Numbered from the stretch's first letter, positions 27,501 through 36,611 are shown. The stretch: 64,000 nt of DNA from CAVWTN01 sp963757945 (GCA_963757945.1 CAVWTN010000001.1:186001-250000), one strand, 5' to 3'. The notes: generated by a model from the letters alone, not told the origin. Translations and numbers: made by a program.

Positions 27501-27772
27501 CCGCGGTGCGCATCAACCGGATCTCCGACGGGTCGCCGCACGTCCTCGACGCGATCCTGCGCCGCGAGGCCGACCTCGTCATCAACGACGCGGCGGGCCC
27601 GCGCGAGGTGAGCGACGGCTACCGCATCCGCCGGGCTGCCGTCGAGGCGAGCATCGCCTGCTTGACGAGCCTGGATACCGCCCGCGCGCTGGTCCAAGCA
27701 CTCGAATCATCGGCCGGGCCACCCCGTTCGCTGCAAGAATACCAAGCCTCGATGCATCCGCTGGCAACCTAA
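24551..27772 (+). CDS. carB: carbamoyl-phosphate synthase large subunit
   Basis: CarB makes carbamoyl phosphate from bicarbonate, two ATP and ammonia supplied by CarA. The 1073-residue protein has the two homologous ATP-grasp halves, each beginning with a GSGPI motif (VIGSGPIVIGQAAEFDYAG near the start, VVGSGPIRIGQGIEFDYS near residue 555), and a C-terminal methylglyoxal-synthase-like allosteric domain (about 940-1073). Both PSYVLGG/PAYTLGG ATP-binding segments are present. Length is standard. It is separated from carA by the MoxR/Bat block. Confidence 0.97.
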   Translation: MSRRSVLVIGSGPIVIGQAAEFDYAGVQACRALRDEGHRVILVNSNPATIMTDPEVADAVYLEPLTATSLAAIIERERPDALLPTLGGQTGLNLAVELDEAGTIERFGIELLGTPIETIKLAEDRARFKEAMLAIGEPVPASVIVTDIETAVEFAAVHEYPLVVRPAYTLGGTGGGIVRSEAELRETLGRGLDASLIHQALVETSLLGWKEIEYEVLRDRADNCIVVCNMENIDPVGVHTGDSIVVAPSQTLSDQEYQMLRSASINVIRALKVQGGCNIQFALHPERSEYQIIEVNPRVSRSSALASKATGYPIAKISTKIALGQTLDQIENPVTGVTTAAYEPTLDYCIVKIPRWPFDKFPRADTRLGTQMKSTGEAMGIGRTFAAAFMKAVRGLDLGRETLTGGAYELRDDDDLEPLVGEATHERTFAIAELLRRGRSVEELAFASKIDPFWLYEYAELVALEERLRSAPAVADVRLAREAGYGRLGIQRLAGVDVADALVQAASDASPHGEVSFRMVDTAAAEFPARSPYYYLSRFESDEMRRPAKEAIVVVGSGPIRIGQGIEFDYSCVHAAWALREAGRAAVVINNNPETVSTDFDISDVLVFEPPGPDEVQAVYEATGATGVMLAFGGQTAINLAEELARRGVRIVGSDRTSLDMAEDRDKFDDALQRLGVARPKGRGATSFRQARTIARELGFPVLVRPSYVLGGRGMEIVYNEGQLASYVETAPPITPGAPLLVDKYLPGLEVEVDAVYDGDDILIPGIFEHIERAGIHSGDSISVYPPQTIAPAMEERIVAVTTAIARELRTRGLINIQFVIHEGELLIIEANPRASRTVPIISKATGVNLVAAATRVALGEKLRDMPYGTGLVPHAPFTVVKIPVFSFAKMRGVETMLGPEMKSTGEVLGIDATFAGALRKGFIAAGLRLPSGAQGERKARIIATISDGEKPLGVEILKRYAALGHEIVATDGTYRALTAAGIPAVRINRISDGSPHVLDAILRREADLVINDAAGPREVSDGYRIRRAAVEASIACLTSLDTARALVQALESSAGPPRSLQEYQASMHPLAT

Positions 27773-27835
27773 AACGTAGCCCGGCTTTTCGGCCCGCCCC
27801 AATTTGCGGTATCCCGGTACTATGGCGAACGTCTC

Positions 27836-28510
27836 ATGAATGCTGTAGCTCCGGCCGTCGAATTGGCGGCGATCCTCGAGCCGGCGTTCGGGCCATGCCC
27901 GCATCTCGCGGGCGTGTGCGCGGGGAACGCGTGTTGGGATCCCGCCCGTGGCTACGTTCCGCGCGGCTACCTGGGGGCGACCGGGACCCTCGGCGAGATC
28001 CGGCTCGTGCTGGCGACCGCCGAGCCGGGGGAGCCCGACGAAGGGGATGCCTACCGCGGGACCCCGGCCGCGATGCTCGCCGCGGCCGCCGCCCGCTCGC
28101 TCGCCGCGTTCGAGCGCGGCCCGCAGCGGCGCAGCGCCCCGGCGCCGTTCCACCGGAACCTGCGCAAGATCTTGGATTTTTGCTGGCCCGGAGAATCGTT
28201 GGAAAGCCAGCTCGCGCAGACCTGGATCGCGCCCGCCGTGCTGTGCACCGCGCGGGTCTTCGGCATGCCGGTCCCGCGCGCGATGGAGGTGACCTGCGTC
28301 CACGCGTACTTCCGGCGGGAACTCGACGTCTTGGGCGACGTGTTCATCGTGGCGCTCGGCGCGAAGGCGCATGCCCGCTTGGAACGCGGCGGGATCACGG
28401 CGGCGTTCATCGCTCAGCATCCCAGCGCCAGGCCGATCACGAAACCCGAAGAGAGCTGGGCCGCGAGCGGCGCCGCTTTCCGCAGCTGGCTTGCCGCGCG
28501 CGCGCCCTGA
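27836..28510 (+). CDS. uracil-DNA-glycosylase-superfamily-like protein
   Basis: The 224-residue product has features of the UDG superfamily: LVLATAEPGEPDEGDAY resembles motif A (GEAPG), FHRNLRKILDF and the conserved AVLCTAR strand follow, VFIVALGAKA is a core strand, and QHPSARP resembles the HPS of motif B. Three Cys residues near the N-terminus (CPHLAGVCAGNACW) could bind a metal or an Fe-S cluster, as in family 4 and 5 UDGs, but a fourth is not evident. The role is probably DNA base repair, but the match is by motif only and a different function is possible. The start is ATG 27836. Confidence 0.5.
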   Translation: MNAVAPAVELAAILEPAFGPCPHLAGVCAGNACWDPARGYVPRGYLGATGTLGEIRLVLATAEPGEPDEGDAYRGTPAAMLAAAAARSLAAFERGPQRRSAPAPFHRNLRKILDFCWPGESLESQLAQTWIAPAVLCTARVFGMPVPRAMEVTCVHAYFRRELDVLGDVFIVALGAKAHARLERGGITAAFIAQHPSARPITKPEESWAASGAAFRSWLAARAP

Positions 28511-28565
28511 GGCGGCCGGGCAGCCGTAGGGAGTGCGCGCGGGCTCGGGGCGCGAAGTCGGGCCG

Positions 28566-30113
28566 ATGACGCTGACTGCCGCGAGGACCGTCGTGCTGGA
28601 CGGGCGCCGTTTGGCGCTCGAGGACATCGAAGCGATCGCCCGGGGCGGCGCGCGGGCCGCGCTCGCGGAGGAGGCGCGCGAACGGGTCGCCGCGGCGCGC
28701 GCGGCGGTCGATCGGGAAGTCGCGCGCGGCGCCGTCGTGTACGGCATCACGACGGGGTTCGGACGCATGGCGAACATCGCGATCGATGCGGCCGACACGC
28801 GCGGGCTGCAGCTCAATCTCGTGCGCAGCCATTCGGCGGGGACGGGCCCCGCGCTCGGCGAGGAGGCCGTCCGCGCCGCGGGCGTGCTGCGCGCGAGTTC
28901 GCTCGCGGCCGGCCACTCCGGGATCAAGCTCGAGACGCTCGATCTGCTCGTGGAACTGCTGAATCGCGGCGTGACTCCGGTCGTGCCCTCGCAAGGTTCC
29001 GTCGGCGCGAGCGGCGATCTCGCGCCGCTCGCGCACATGACGCTGACGCTGATCGGGGAGGGCGAGGCGACGTATCGGGGCGAGCGTTTGCCCAGCGCCG
29101 AGGCGCTGCGCCGCGCCGGCCTCGCGCCGATCGAATTGGGCGCGAAAGAAGGACTCTCGCTGATCAACGGCACCGAGGTGATGACGGCGATCGCCGCGCT
29201 CTGCGTGCTGCGCGCGGAGCGCCTGCTCGACGCTGCGGACACGATCGGCGCGCTCTCGGTCGAAGCCTTCCTCGCGACCGACAACGTGTACGACCGCCGC
29301 ATCAACGCGCTGCGGCCGCATCCCGGCCAAGCTCGCGTTGCGGCGCATCTGCGGTCGCTGCTGGCGGATTCCGAGATCATGCAATCGCACCGCGACTGCG
29401 GCCGCGTGCAGGACCCGTATTCGTTCCGCGTGATCCCCGTCGTGCACGGCGCGGCGCGGGACGCCGCGGCCTACGTTCGCGGCGTCGTGGAGACCGAGGC
29501 GATCTCCGTGACCGACAACCCGCTCGTGTTTCCCGAGGACGGGGAATTCTTGACCGGCGGGAACTTCCACGGCCAGCCGATCGCGCTCGCCGCGGATTTC
29601 CTGAAGATCGCGATCGCGGAGCTGGCGAGCATCAGCGAACGGCGCACGTATCTGCTGCTCAACGGCGAAGAGCGCGGTTTGCCGCTGTTCCTTTCGCGCA
29701 AGCCTGGGCTCGAATCCGGCTTGATGCTCGTGCAATACTGCGCCGCGTCGCTGGTGAGCGAAAACAAGGGGCTCGCGCATCCCTCGAGCGTCGATTCGAT
29801 CCCGACCTCCGCCGGGCAGGAAGATCACGTTTCGATGGGCACGATCGCGGCGCGCACGCTCGAGCGCGTGCTCGAAAATGTGGAAGGCGCGCTCGCCTGC
29901 GAGCTCGTGGCGGCGCTTGCGGCGACGGACTTCCGGCGCCCGCTGCGCAGCGGGCGCGGGACCGCGGCGGCCTACGACGCGGCGCGCACGCGGATCGCCC
30001 CGCTCGACGGCGATCGGATCCCGGCCGGCGACATCGAGGCGGCGCGCGAGCTGGTGCGTTCCGGCGCGCTCGCGCGCGCGGCGGAAGCGGCGATCGGAGG
30101 GAAGCCCGCATGA
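28566..30113 (+). CDS. hutH: histidine ammonia-lyase
   Basis: HutH removes ammonia from L-histidine to give urocanate, the first step of histidine degradation. From ATG 28566 it has 515 residues. The Ala148-Ser149-Gly150 triad in GSVGASGDLAPLAH cyclises to the MIO electrophile. The catalytic Tyr loop (VVYGITTGFG) and the QDPYSFR-like segment (here VQDPYSFRVIP) are present. A GTG at 28533 would add 11 residues but its AGGGAG overlaps the codon. Its stop overlaps the hutU ATG. Confidence 0.96.
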   Translation: MTLTAARTVVLDGRRLALEDIEAIARGGARAALAEEARERVAAARAAVDREVARGAVVYGITTGFGRMANIAIDAADTRGLQLNLVRSHSAGTGPALGEEAVRAAGVLRASSLAAGHSGIKLETLDLLVELLNRGVTPVVPSQGSVGASGDLAPLAHMTLTLIGEGEATYRGERLPSAEALRRAGLAPIELGAKEGLSLINGTEVMTAIAALCVLRAERLLDAADTIGALSVEAFLATDNVYDRRINALRPHPGQARVAAHLRSLLADSEIMQSHRDCGRVQDPYSFRVIPVVHGAARDAAAYVRGVVETEAISVTDNPLVFPEDGEFLTGGNFHGQPIALAADFLKIAIAELASISERRTYLLLNGEERGLPLFLSRKPGLESGLMLVQYCAASLVSENKGLAHPSSVDSIPTSAGQEDHVSMGTIAARTLERVLENVEGALACELVAALAATDFRRPLRSGRGTAAAYDAARTRIAPLDGDRIPAGDIEAARELVRSGALARAAEAAIGGKPA

Positions 30114-31771
30114 CGGCGTTCGCAGGTTCGCGCACGGTCCGCGCTCCGCGCGGCCCCGTGCTTTCGGCTCGCAGCTGGCAGACCGAAGCGGCGCTGCGGC
30201 TGCTGATGAACAATCTCGATCCCGCGGTCGCCGAGCGTCCCGAGGATCTCGTCGTGTACGGCGGGATCGGGCGCGCGGCGCGCGATTGGGCGGCCTACGA
30301 TGCGATCGTGGCGACGCTGCGCCGCTTGCGCGACGATCAGACGCTGCTCGTGCAATCGGGAAAGCCCGCCGGCGTGTTCGCGACGCACGAGAACGCGCCG
30401 CGCGTGCTGATCGCAAACTCCAATCTCGTCCCGCATTGGGCGACCTGGGAGCACTTCCACGAGTTGGATCGCAAGGGTCTGATGATGTACGGCCAAATGA
30501 CGGCCGGCTCGTGGATCTACATCGGCTCGCAAGGGATCGTGCAGGGAACCTACGAGACGTTTTGCGAGATCGGGCGTCGCCACTACGGCGGCGATCTGGC
30601 GGGCAAGTGGATTTTGACCGCGGGCCTGGGCGGGATGGGCGGCGCGCAGCCGCTCGCGGCGACGATGGCCGGCGCATCGATGCTCGCCGTCGAGTGCGAT
30701 CCCGCGCGGATCGCCCGCCGCTTGGAGAGCGGCTATCTCGACCGCCGTTCCGATTCGCTCGAGGAAGCGCTCGCGCTGATCGCGGCCGCGTGCGCGCGCG
30801 GCGAGGCGCTCTCCGTCGGCTTGCTCGGAAACGCGGCGGAGATCTTCCCGGAACTCGTCCGGCGCGGCATCCGGCCCGACGTCGTCACGGATCAAACGAG
30901 CGCGCACGATCCGCGCAACGGCTATCTGCCGGCGGGCTGGACGCTCGCGCAGGCCGAAGCCCGCCGGCGCAGCGATCCGCAGGCCGTCGAGAGCGCGGCG
31001 AAAGCTTCGATGGCGCTGCAAGTGCGGGCGATGCTCGCCTTCCACGCGGGCGGCGTCCCGACGGTCGACTACGGCAACAACTTGCGCCAGATGGCCTTCG
31101 ATGCGGGCGTGCAGGACGCGTTCGCGTTTCCGGGATTCGTGCCGGCGTACGTGCGCCCGCTGTTCTGTCGCGGGATCGGCCCGTTCCGCTGGGTCGCGCT
31201 CTCGGGCGATCCCGCCGACATCCATCGCACGGATGAGAAGATCAAGGAGCTCTTTCCGGAGGATCGCGCGCTGCATCGCTGGCTCGACATGGCGCGGACG
31301 CGCATCGCGTTCCAAGGGCTGCCCGCGCGCATCTGCTGGCTGGGCCTGGGAGCGCGCGCGAAAGCGGGGCTCGCATTCAACGAGATGGTCGCGCGCGGCG
31401 AGCTGCAGGCGCCGATCGCGATCGGGCGCGACCATCTCGATAGCGGCTCCGTCGCGAGCCCCAATCGCGAGACGGAAGGCATGCTCGACGGCTCCGATGC
31501 GGTTTCGGATTGGCCGCTGCTCAACGCGCTCTTGAATTGCGCGAGCGGCGCGACGTGGGTCAGCCTGCATCACGGCGGAGGCGTGGGAATGGGATACTCG
31601 CAGCACGCGGGCATGGTCGTCGTCGCCGACGGAACGCAGGCCGCACGCGAGCGGCTCGCGCGCGTGCTCGAGAACGATCCCGCGAGCGGAGTCATGCGTC
31701 ACGCCGATGCGGGCTACGAGATCGCGCGCGAGTGCGCGCGCGAACACGGGCTCGATCTACCGATGCTCTGA
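30110..31771 (+). CDS. hutU: urocanate hydratase
   Basis: HutU hydrates urocanate to imidazolonepropionate using NAD+ as an electrophile. The 553-residue product has the family start (MNNLDPAVAERPEDLVVYGG), GKPAGVF, the NAD-binding LGGMGGAQPLAATMAGA, DQTSAHDPRNGYLP, and near the end the HHGGGVGMGYSQHAGMV segment. Length is typical. It overlaps hutH by 4 bases and runs into the convergent hutI gene, the two ends overlapping by 15 bases. Confidence 0.97.
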   Translation: MTAFAGSRTVRAPRGPVLSARSWQTEAALRLLMNNLDPAVAERPEDLVVYGGIGRAARDWAAYDAIVATLRRLRDDQTLLVQSGKPAGVFATHENAPRVLIANSNLVPHWATWEHFHELDRKGLMMYGQMTAGSWIYIGSQGIVQGTYETFCEIGRRHYGGDLAGKWILTAGLGGMGGAQPLAATMAGASMLAVECDPARIARRLESGYLDRRSDSLEEALALIAAACARGEALSVGLLGNAAEIFPELVRRGIRPDVVTDQTSAHDPRNGYLPAGWTLAQAEARRRSDPQAVESAAKASMALQVRAMLAFHAGGVPTVDYGNNLRQMAFDAGVQDAFAFPGFVPAYVRPLFCRGIGPFRWVALSGDPADIHRTDEKIKELFPEDRALHRWLDMARTRIAFQGLPARICWLGLGARAKAGLAFNEMVARGELQAPIAIGRDHLDSGSVASPNRETEGMLDGSDAVSDWPLLNALLNCASGATWVSLHHGGGVGMGYSQHAGMVVVADGTQAARERLARVLENDPASGVMRHADAGYEIARECAREHGLDLPML

Positions 31772-32998
31772 GCGCACCGCCGCGCCGCCCTTGTAGACGA
31801 GCGCGCTCGGCCGCGCGCCGATCGCGTGAACGAGTTCGACGGGATCGTCGATTTCCCAGACGACGAAATCGGCGCACTTCCCCGCGGCGAGCGTGCCGAT
31901 CTGGGACTCGAGGCCCAGCGCTCGCGCGGCGTTGCGGGTCGCGCCGGCGAGTGCCTCCTCCGGCGTCAGGCCGAACAGCGTGCAGGCGAAGTTGAGCGCG
32001 AGGAGCAGCGAGCCCAAGGGCGCGGTGCCGGGGTTCTCGTCGGTCCCGACCGCGATCGGAACGCCCGCCGCGCGCAGCTGCGCGATCGGCGGCAAGCGGC
32101 TTTCGCGCAGCGTGTAGAAGGCCGCCGGCAAGAGGACGGCGACCGTGCCCGCGGCGCTCAATGCCGCGATCCCTTCGGCCGAAGTGTACTCAAGATGGTC
32201 TGCGGAGAGAGCCCCGAACTCGGCGGCGAGTTTAGCACCACCGCCGTCGGTGAATTGGTCGGTATGCAGCTTTACCGGCAGCCCGAGCGCTTGCGCGGCC
32301 GTGAAGAAGCGCGCGATCTGCCGTGGTGTGAAGGCGATCGATTCGCAGTACGCGTCGACGGCGTCGGCGAGCCGCTCGCGAGCGAGCTCCGGGAGCGTCT
32401 CGTCGCAAACGTAGCGGACGTAGCCGTCCGAGTCGCCGGAGTATTCGGGCGGGAGCGCGTGCAGGCCCAGATACGTCGCGCACACGCGCAGCGGAAGGCG
32501 CCTGCCGAGCTCGCGCGCCGCGGCGAGGATCCGTCGCTCCGTCTGGGTATCGAGGCCGTACCCGGACTTGATCTCGATCGTCGTGACGCCTTCGCCGAGG
32601 CGGTCGATCAGGCGCCGGCCCGCGGAGGCGACCAGCGCATCGAACGAAGCGGCGCGAGTCGACCGCACGGTCGAGAGGATTCCGCCGCCGGCTCGCGCGA
32701 TTTCGGCATAGGTCGCGCCTTCGAGCCGCGCTTCGAATTCAGCGGCGCGGTTACCGGCAAAGACGAGGTGGGTGTGAGGATCGATCAGTCCGGGCGTGAT
32801 GCAGCGGCCGCGCGCGTCATGCACGACGGCGTTACGCAACGCGGCCCGGGGCAGGGCGGCGCTGCGGCCCACCCAGGCGATCCGGCCGTCGCGCACGGCG
32901 AGCGCCCCGTCCTCGATCAGCCCGTATTTCGCCCCCGGTTCGAAGGTCGCCAGGCGCGCGTGCTCCCAGACGAGTTCGTAGGATTCGCCCTCAGCCAC
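31757..32998 (-). CDS. hutI: imidazolonepropionase
   Basis: HutI opens the imidazolone ring to give N-formimino-glutamate. The 413-residue product (GTG 32998) is an amidohydrolase with PGLIDPHTHLVFAGNRAAEFE at the metal site, EIKSGYGLD, KLHTDQF, ADHLEYTS and the Asp of GTDENPGTAP. A start at 33040 is possible but would overlap the divergent hutF gene. It faces hutF with about 14 bases between starts, so any promoters must overlap the coding ends. The C-terminus overlaps hutU. Confidence 0.95.
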   Translation of the reverse strand: MAEGESYELVWEHARLATFEPGAKYGLIEDGALAVRDGRIAWVGRSAALPRAALRNAVVHDARGRCITPGLIDPHTHLVFAGNRAAEFEARLEGATYAEIARAGGGILSTVRSTRAASFDALVASAGRRLIDRLGEGVTTIEIKSGYGLDTQTERRILAAARELGRRLPLRVCATYLGLHALPPEYSGDSDGYVRYVCDETLPELARERLADAVDAYCESIAFTPRQIARFFTAAQALGLPVKLHTDQFTDGGGAKLAAEFGALSADHLEYTSAEGIAALSAAGTVAVLLPAAFYTLRESRLPPIAQLRAAGVPIAVGTDENPGTAPLGSLLLALNFACTLFGLTPEEALAGATRNAARALGLESQIGTLAAGKCADFVVWEIDDPVELVHAIGARPSALVYKGGAAVRSEHR

Positions 32999-33012
32999 GG
33001 GGGCGGCCCGCG

Positions 33013-34389
33013 ATGAAGACGCTGTTCGCCGCGGACGCATTGCTGCCCGGCGGCTGGGCCAAGGACGTCGCTTTCGATATCGACGCGCAAGGGAATCTCG
33101 CGAGCATCCGGCCGGGTTCGCCGCCGTCGGCCGGGACGCATGTTCGCGGCCCCGTCTTGCCGGGGATGCCGAACGCCCATTCGCATGCTTTCCAGCGCGC
33201 GCTCGCCGGCCGGATCGAACGCGCGGGCACCCAGCAAGATTCGTTCTGGTCGTGGCGCGAGAAGATGTACGAGCTCGTGGCCGCGATCGATCCCGAGGGC
33301 CTCGAGGCCTTGGCCGCGGCGGCCTACGTCGAGATGTTGCGCGGCGGCTTCACCGCCGTCGGCGAGTTCCACTATCTGCACCACGGGCCCGACGGCAAGC
33401 CGTACCCTCGCCGCAGCGAGATGAGCCTGCGGCTCCTCGCCGCGGCGGACCGCGCCGGGATCGGCTCTACGCTCTTCCCGGTGCTGTATTCGACGAGCGG
33501 TTTCGGCGGGTCGCCGCACGCGCCGCGTCAGGCGCGCTTCGTCAACGACGTCGAAGGCTACCTCGAGATCTGGGATGACGCCGCCCGGGCGGTCTCGGGA
33601 AAACACGATCAGCGCCTGGGCGCGGCGCCCCATTCGTTGCGCGCGGTGCTGCCGGAGCAACTGCAAGCGCTCGTCGCGACGATCGACGAGCGCGACCCAA
33701 GCGCGCCCTTTCAGCTGCACGTCAGCGAACAGCGCGCGGAGGTCGAAGCCTGCCGGCGCTGGAGCGGCAAGACGCCGGTGGAGTGGCTCGCCGCGAACGT
33801 GAAACTCTCCAAGCGTTGGACGCTCGTGCACGCCACTCACTCGACGCCGCAGGAGCGCTCGACGATCGCGCTCGCCGGAGCGAACGTCGCGATCTGCGCG
33901 ACGACGGAGGCAAACCTCGGCGACGGCATCTTCCCCACCGCCGCATTCGTGCGCGAGGGCGGAAACTACGCGATCGGCTCGGATAGCCACGTCTCGATCA
34001 GCGCGGCGGAAGAATTGCGCTGGCTCGAATACCTGCAACGGCTCACGATCGAGCGGCGCTGCGTCCTTGCGAAGCTGGGGACCTCGACCGGGGAAACGAT
34101 GTACGCCCAGGCGGCGTTCACCGGCGGCATTGCGCTCGGGCGCCGGATCGGTGCGCTCGTCCCCGGCTACCGCGCCGACCTCGTCGTGCTCGATTCGAAT
34201 CACCCGCTGCTGGCCGGGCGCTCGCCCGCGACGATGCTGGACTCGTACGTCTTCGCCGCGGGTGCGGCCGCCGTACGCGACGTGATGGTCGGCGGCCGTT
34301 TCGTGATCGAAGACGGCGCGCATCGGGACGAGGCGGCGATCGTCGAGCGCGCGCGCCGAACGGGCGAACGCATCTTCACGGAGCCCTGA
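33013..34389 (+). CDS. hutF: formimidoylglutamate deiminase
   Basis: HutF converts formiminoglutamate to formylglutamate and ammonia, the Pseudomonas-type branch that then needs a formylglutamate deformylase. The 458-residue amidohydrolase shows PGMPNAHSHAFQRALAG at the metal site, SFWSWREKMY, GEFHYLHH, APHSLRAV, LVHATHSTPQE, and the IGSDSHVSISAAEELRWLEY region typical of HutF. No deformylase gene (hutG) occurs in the window. This choice of pathway, not HutG formiminoglutamase, is clear from sequence. Confidence 0.94.
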   Translation: MKTLFAADALLPGGWAKDVAFDIDAQGNLASIRPGSPPSAGTHVRGPVLPGMPNAHSHAFQRALAGRIERAGTQQDSFWSWREKMYELVAAIDPEGLEALAAAAYVEMLRGGFTAVGEFHYLHHGPDGKPYPRRSEMSLRLLAAADRAGIGSTLFPVLYSTSGFGGSPHAPRQARFVNDVEGYLEIWDDAARAVSGKHDQRLGAAPHSLRAVLPEQLQALVATIDERDPSAPFQLHVSEQRAEVEACRRWSGKTPVEWLAANVKLSKRWTLVHATHSTPQERSTIALAGANVAICATTEANLGDGIFPTAAFVREGGNYAIGSDSHVSISAAEELRWLEYLQRLTIERRCVLAKLGTSTGETMYAQAAFTGGIALGRRIGALVPGYRADLVVLDSNHPLLAGRSPATMLDSYVFAAGAAAVRDVMVGGRFVIEDGAHRDEAAIVERARRTGERIFTEP

Positions 34390-34433
34390 GCCGAACACAG
34401 GCCCCGGTCAGCGTCGATCCGTAGTACGCAGCG

Positions 34434-35174
34434 ATGGAAGAACAACGAACGCGCGAGACCGCGGGCGCGTACATACTTGGAGGGAACGGGAGCACGCTTG
34501 CGTTCGCGCACGATCTCGTCCCGGAGCAAAAGCAGATCACGGCGTGGCTCGTGCCGCTGGCCTGGACGCCGATCGGCGTCGTCCTCGGCGAGCCGTGGCA
34601 GCGCGTCGGCATCGCCGCGGATAACGTCGCGGGCTGGACGGATCAGACGTTCTCCGCGGACGATCCGCGCTCGTTCATCAGCCCGATCCGCGATCTGGAA
34701 CTCCTGCTGCGTACCGGCTGGCGTGCCGAGCGGCCGGATCGCTTGAGCGAGAACGTGATTTTGAATCCCGAGGACCTTCCCGAGGATATCCTCGATGGAT
34801 TGGACCACCCGCCCGCAGCGCTCGTGCAGTGCGCGATCTGCCGGCGCACGTGCGTGCGCGATCATTTCGTCTGGAACGACCGCCAGCTCTGCGCCTGGGA
34901 CTATCACACCTCCGTGTTCGGCCGGCGCGGCCCGTGGCGCGGCGTGCCCTACGAGGAGCGCCTGTTCGAGACGCTGCCGCGCGCCCCGTACGTCGTCGGC
35001 GCGCTGCTCGACGGAATCAACGTCGACGTGGTCCTCGCACTCGCCGGCTTTGCGGAACCGCTGCAGCGCGAACTCGTCAACCTCGCGATCGAGCGCGGCG
35101 GTGAGGCCTCCTACCTTGCCGTTCGCACGGACGACGGCTACACGCTGCTGCGCGAACGCCCGCCCGCGCGGTGA
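34434..35174 (+). CDS. protein of unknown function with a Cys-rich putative zinc knuckle
   Basis: The 246-residue product begins at ATG 34434 and ends by overlapping the PBP start (GTGA). The middle part, about residues 132-152, has QCAICRRTCVRD and RQLCAWDYH, that is CxxC-x3-C and a further Cys with His nearby, which may hold a zinc ion. The rest is acidic and shows no signal peptide or membrane helix. I recognise no family. Its coupling to a cell-wall transpeptidase and a PASTA kinase suggests a link to envelope biology, but that is inference only. Confidence 0.7.
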   Translation: MEEQRTRETAGAYILGGNGSTLAFAHDLVPEQKQITAWLVPLAWTPIGVVLGEPWQRVGIAADNVAGWTDQTFSADDPRSFISPIRDLELLLRTGWRAERPDRLSENVILNPEDLPEDILDGLDHPPAALVQCAICRRTCVRDHFVWNDRQLCAWDYHTSVFGRRGPWRGVPYEERLFETLPRAPYVVGALLDGINVDVVLALAGFAEPLQRELVNLAIERGGEASYLAVRTDDGYTLLRERPPAR

Positions 35175-36598
35175 CCGAAGAGCCCGGGAGCGGGGGAATC
35201 AACGCCGCGATCCGGCGTTTGTGGGCGGTCTTCCTCGTCTGCTTTGCGATCTTGGCCGCGCGCCAAATCTGGCTGCAAGTGTTCGCGGCCGAGCGGATCG
35301 CCGGCGATCCGCACGACCCGCGGGCGGCGCTGGCGACGGCATATCGCGGCGCGATCCGCGCGCGCGACGGCAGCGCGCTCGCGTATTCGACCAAGGACGG
35401 CCGCGTCTATCCGTACGGAGCGGCGTTCGCGCATGCGGTCGGCTATCTCTCGAACCGTTACGGATCCTCGGGCCTCGAGGCCGCGTTCGACGCGCAGCTC
35501 AAAGCGCGCCCCGCGCCGGTCGATCCGCTCGCGCAAGCGCGCGCGATCCTCGCGGGCGCGCCGCTCGGGGCGAACGTTCGCGGCGCGGATGTGATCACGA
35601 CGCTCGATCCGCGCATCCAGCGCGTGCTCTACGATGCGCTCTCCGAGCACGCGCGCGGGGCGGGCGTCGTCATCGATCCGCGAAGCGGCGAGGTCCTCGC
35701 GATGGCCAGCGTGCCCAGCTTCGATCCCGGCGCGATCGATCGGGATTTTCCGGCGCTGCGCGTCGATCCGCAGAGCCGCCTGCTCGATCGCAGCACCGGA
35801 GGGCTCTATCCGCCGGGCTCCACGTTCAAGATCTTCACGGCGGCGAGCGCGCTCGACGCGGGCGTCGTCGATCCTGAAGAGATCTTCCGCGATCCCGGAA
35901 AGTTGACGGTCGGCACGTTCGTCGTGCACGACAACGAAGGCGAAGCGACCGGCTCGCAGAGGCTCGCCGGTGCGTTTGCGCTCTCGAGCAACGTCGATTT
36001 CGCTCAGATCGCGCTGCGTTTGGGCGTCGAGCGCTGGTTCGATTACGCGGCTCGCTGGAAGCTCGGCGAACCGCTCGGCTTCGAACTCCCTGCCGCCGCC
36101 GATCGCCTGCCGGATCCCGCGAGCGTCTCCCCGTCGATCCTGGCACAACTGGGCTTCGGCCAAGCGAGCTTGCTCGTCACGCCGCTGCGGATGGCGCTCG
36201 TCGCGGCGACGATCGCGAACGAGGGCACGACGCCGCGGCCGAGCGTGGTCCGAGCGATCCGGGAAACCGGCGGGCGGGAGAACCGCCGGGCGCAGGCGGC
36301 GCTGACCGCGCCGATCTCGCCGCAGACGGCGGCCGCCGTCCGCGACCTGATGACGGCGGTCGTGACTCGCGGAACGGGGACTGCGGCGGCGCTCGCGGGC
36401 GTGCAGGTGGCCGGCAAGACCGGGACCGCGACGAACCCTGCGGGAAGACCGCACGCATGGTTTGTGGCCTTTGCGCCCGCGGAGAAGCCGCGCGTCGCAG
36501 TAGCGATCGTCATCGAGAATGCCGGATACGGAGGAGTCGTCGCAGCCCCGATCGCACGCCGGGTGCTCGCGGCCGCGCTGGAGCGGACCCATCCCTAA
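35171..36598 (+). CDS. penicillin-binding protein transpeptidase (PbpA/FtsI-like)
   Basis: This is a monofunctional class B type peptidoglycan transpeptidase. It has one N-terminal membrane helix (about 16-37, LWAVFLVCFAILAARQIWLQ), a short dimerisation region, and the transpeptidase domain (about 150-475) with SxxK at Ser217 (STFK), SxN at 272-274 (SSN) and KTGT starting at Lys416. At 475 residues it matches the short actinobacterial PbpA/PBPA type more than FtsI. In actinobacteria pbpA sits next to pknB, as here, where the PASTA kinase follows after 13 bases. Confidence 0.93.
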   Translation: MTEEPGSGGINAAIRRLWAVFLVCFAILAARQIWLQVFAAERIAGDPHDPRAALATAYRGAIRARDGSALAYSTKDGRVYPYGAAFAHAVGYLSNRYGSSGLEAAFDAQLKARPAPVDPLAQARAILAGAPLGANVRGADVITTLDPRIQRVLYDALSEHARGAGVVIDPRSGEVLAMASVPSFDPGAIDRDFPALRVDPQSRLLDRSTGGLYPPGSTFKIFTAASALDAGVVDPEEIFRDPGKLTVGTFVVHDNEGEATGSQRLAGAFALSSNVDFAQIALRLGVERWFDYAARWKLGEPLGFELPAAADRLPDPASVSPSILAQLGFGQASLLVTPLRMALVAATIANEGTTPRPSVVRAIRETGGRENRRAQAALTAPISPQTAAAVRDLMTAVVTRGTGTAAALAGVQVAGKTGTATNPAGRPHAWFVAFAPAEKPRVAVAIVIENAGYGGVVAAPIARRVLAAALERTHP

Positions 36599-36611
36599 CG
36601 GGGCCGCGCGC

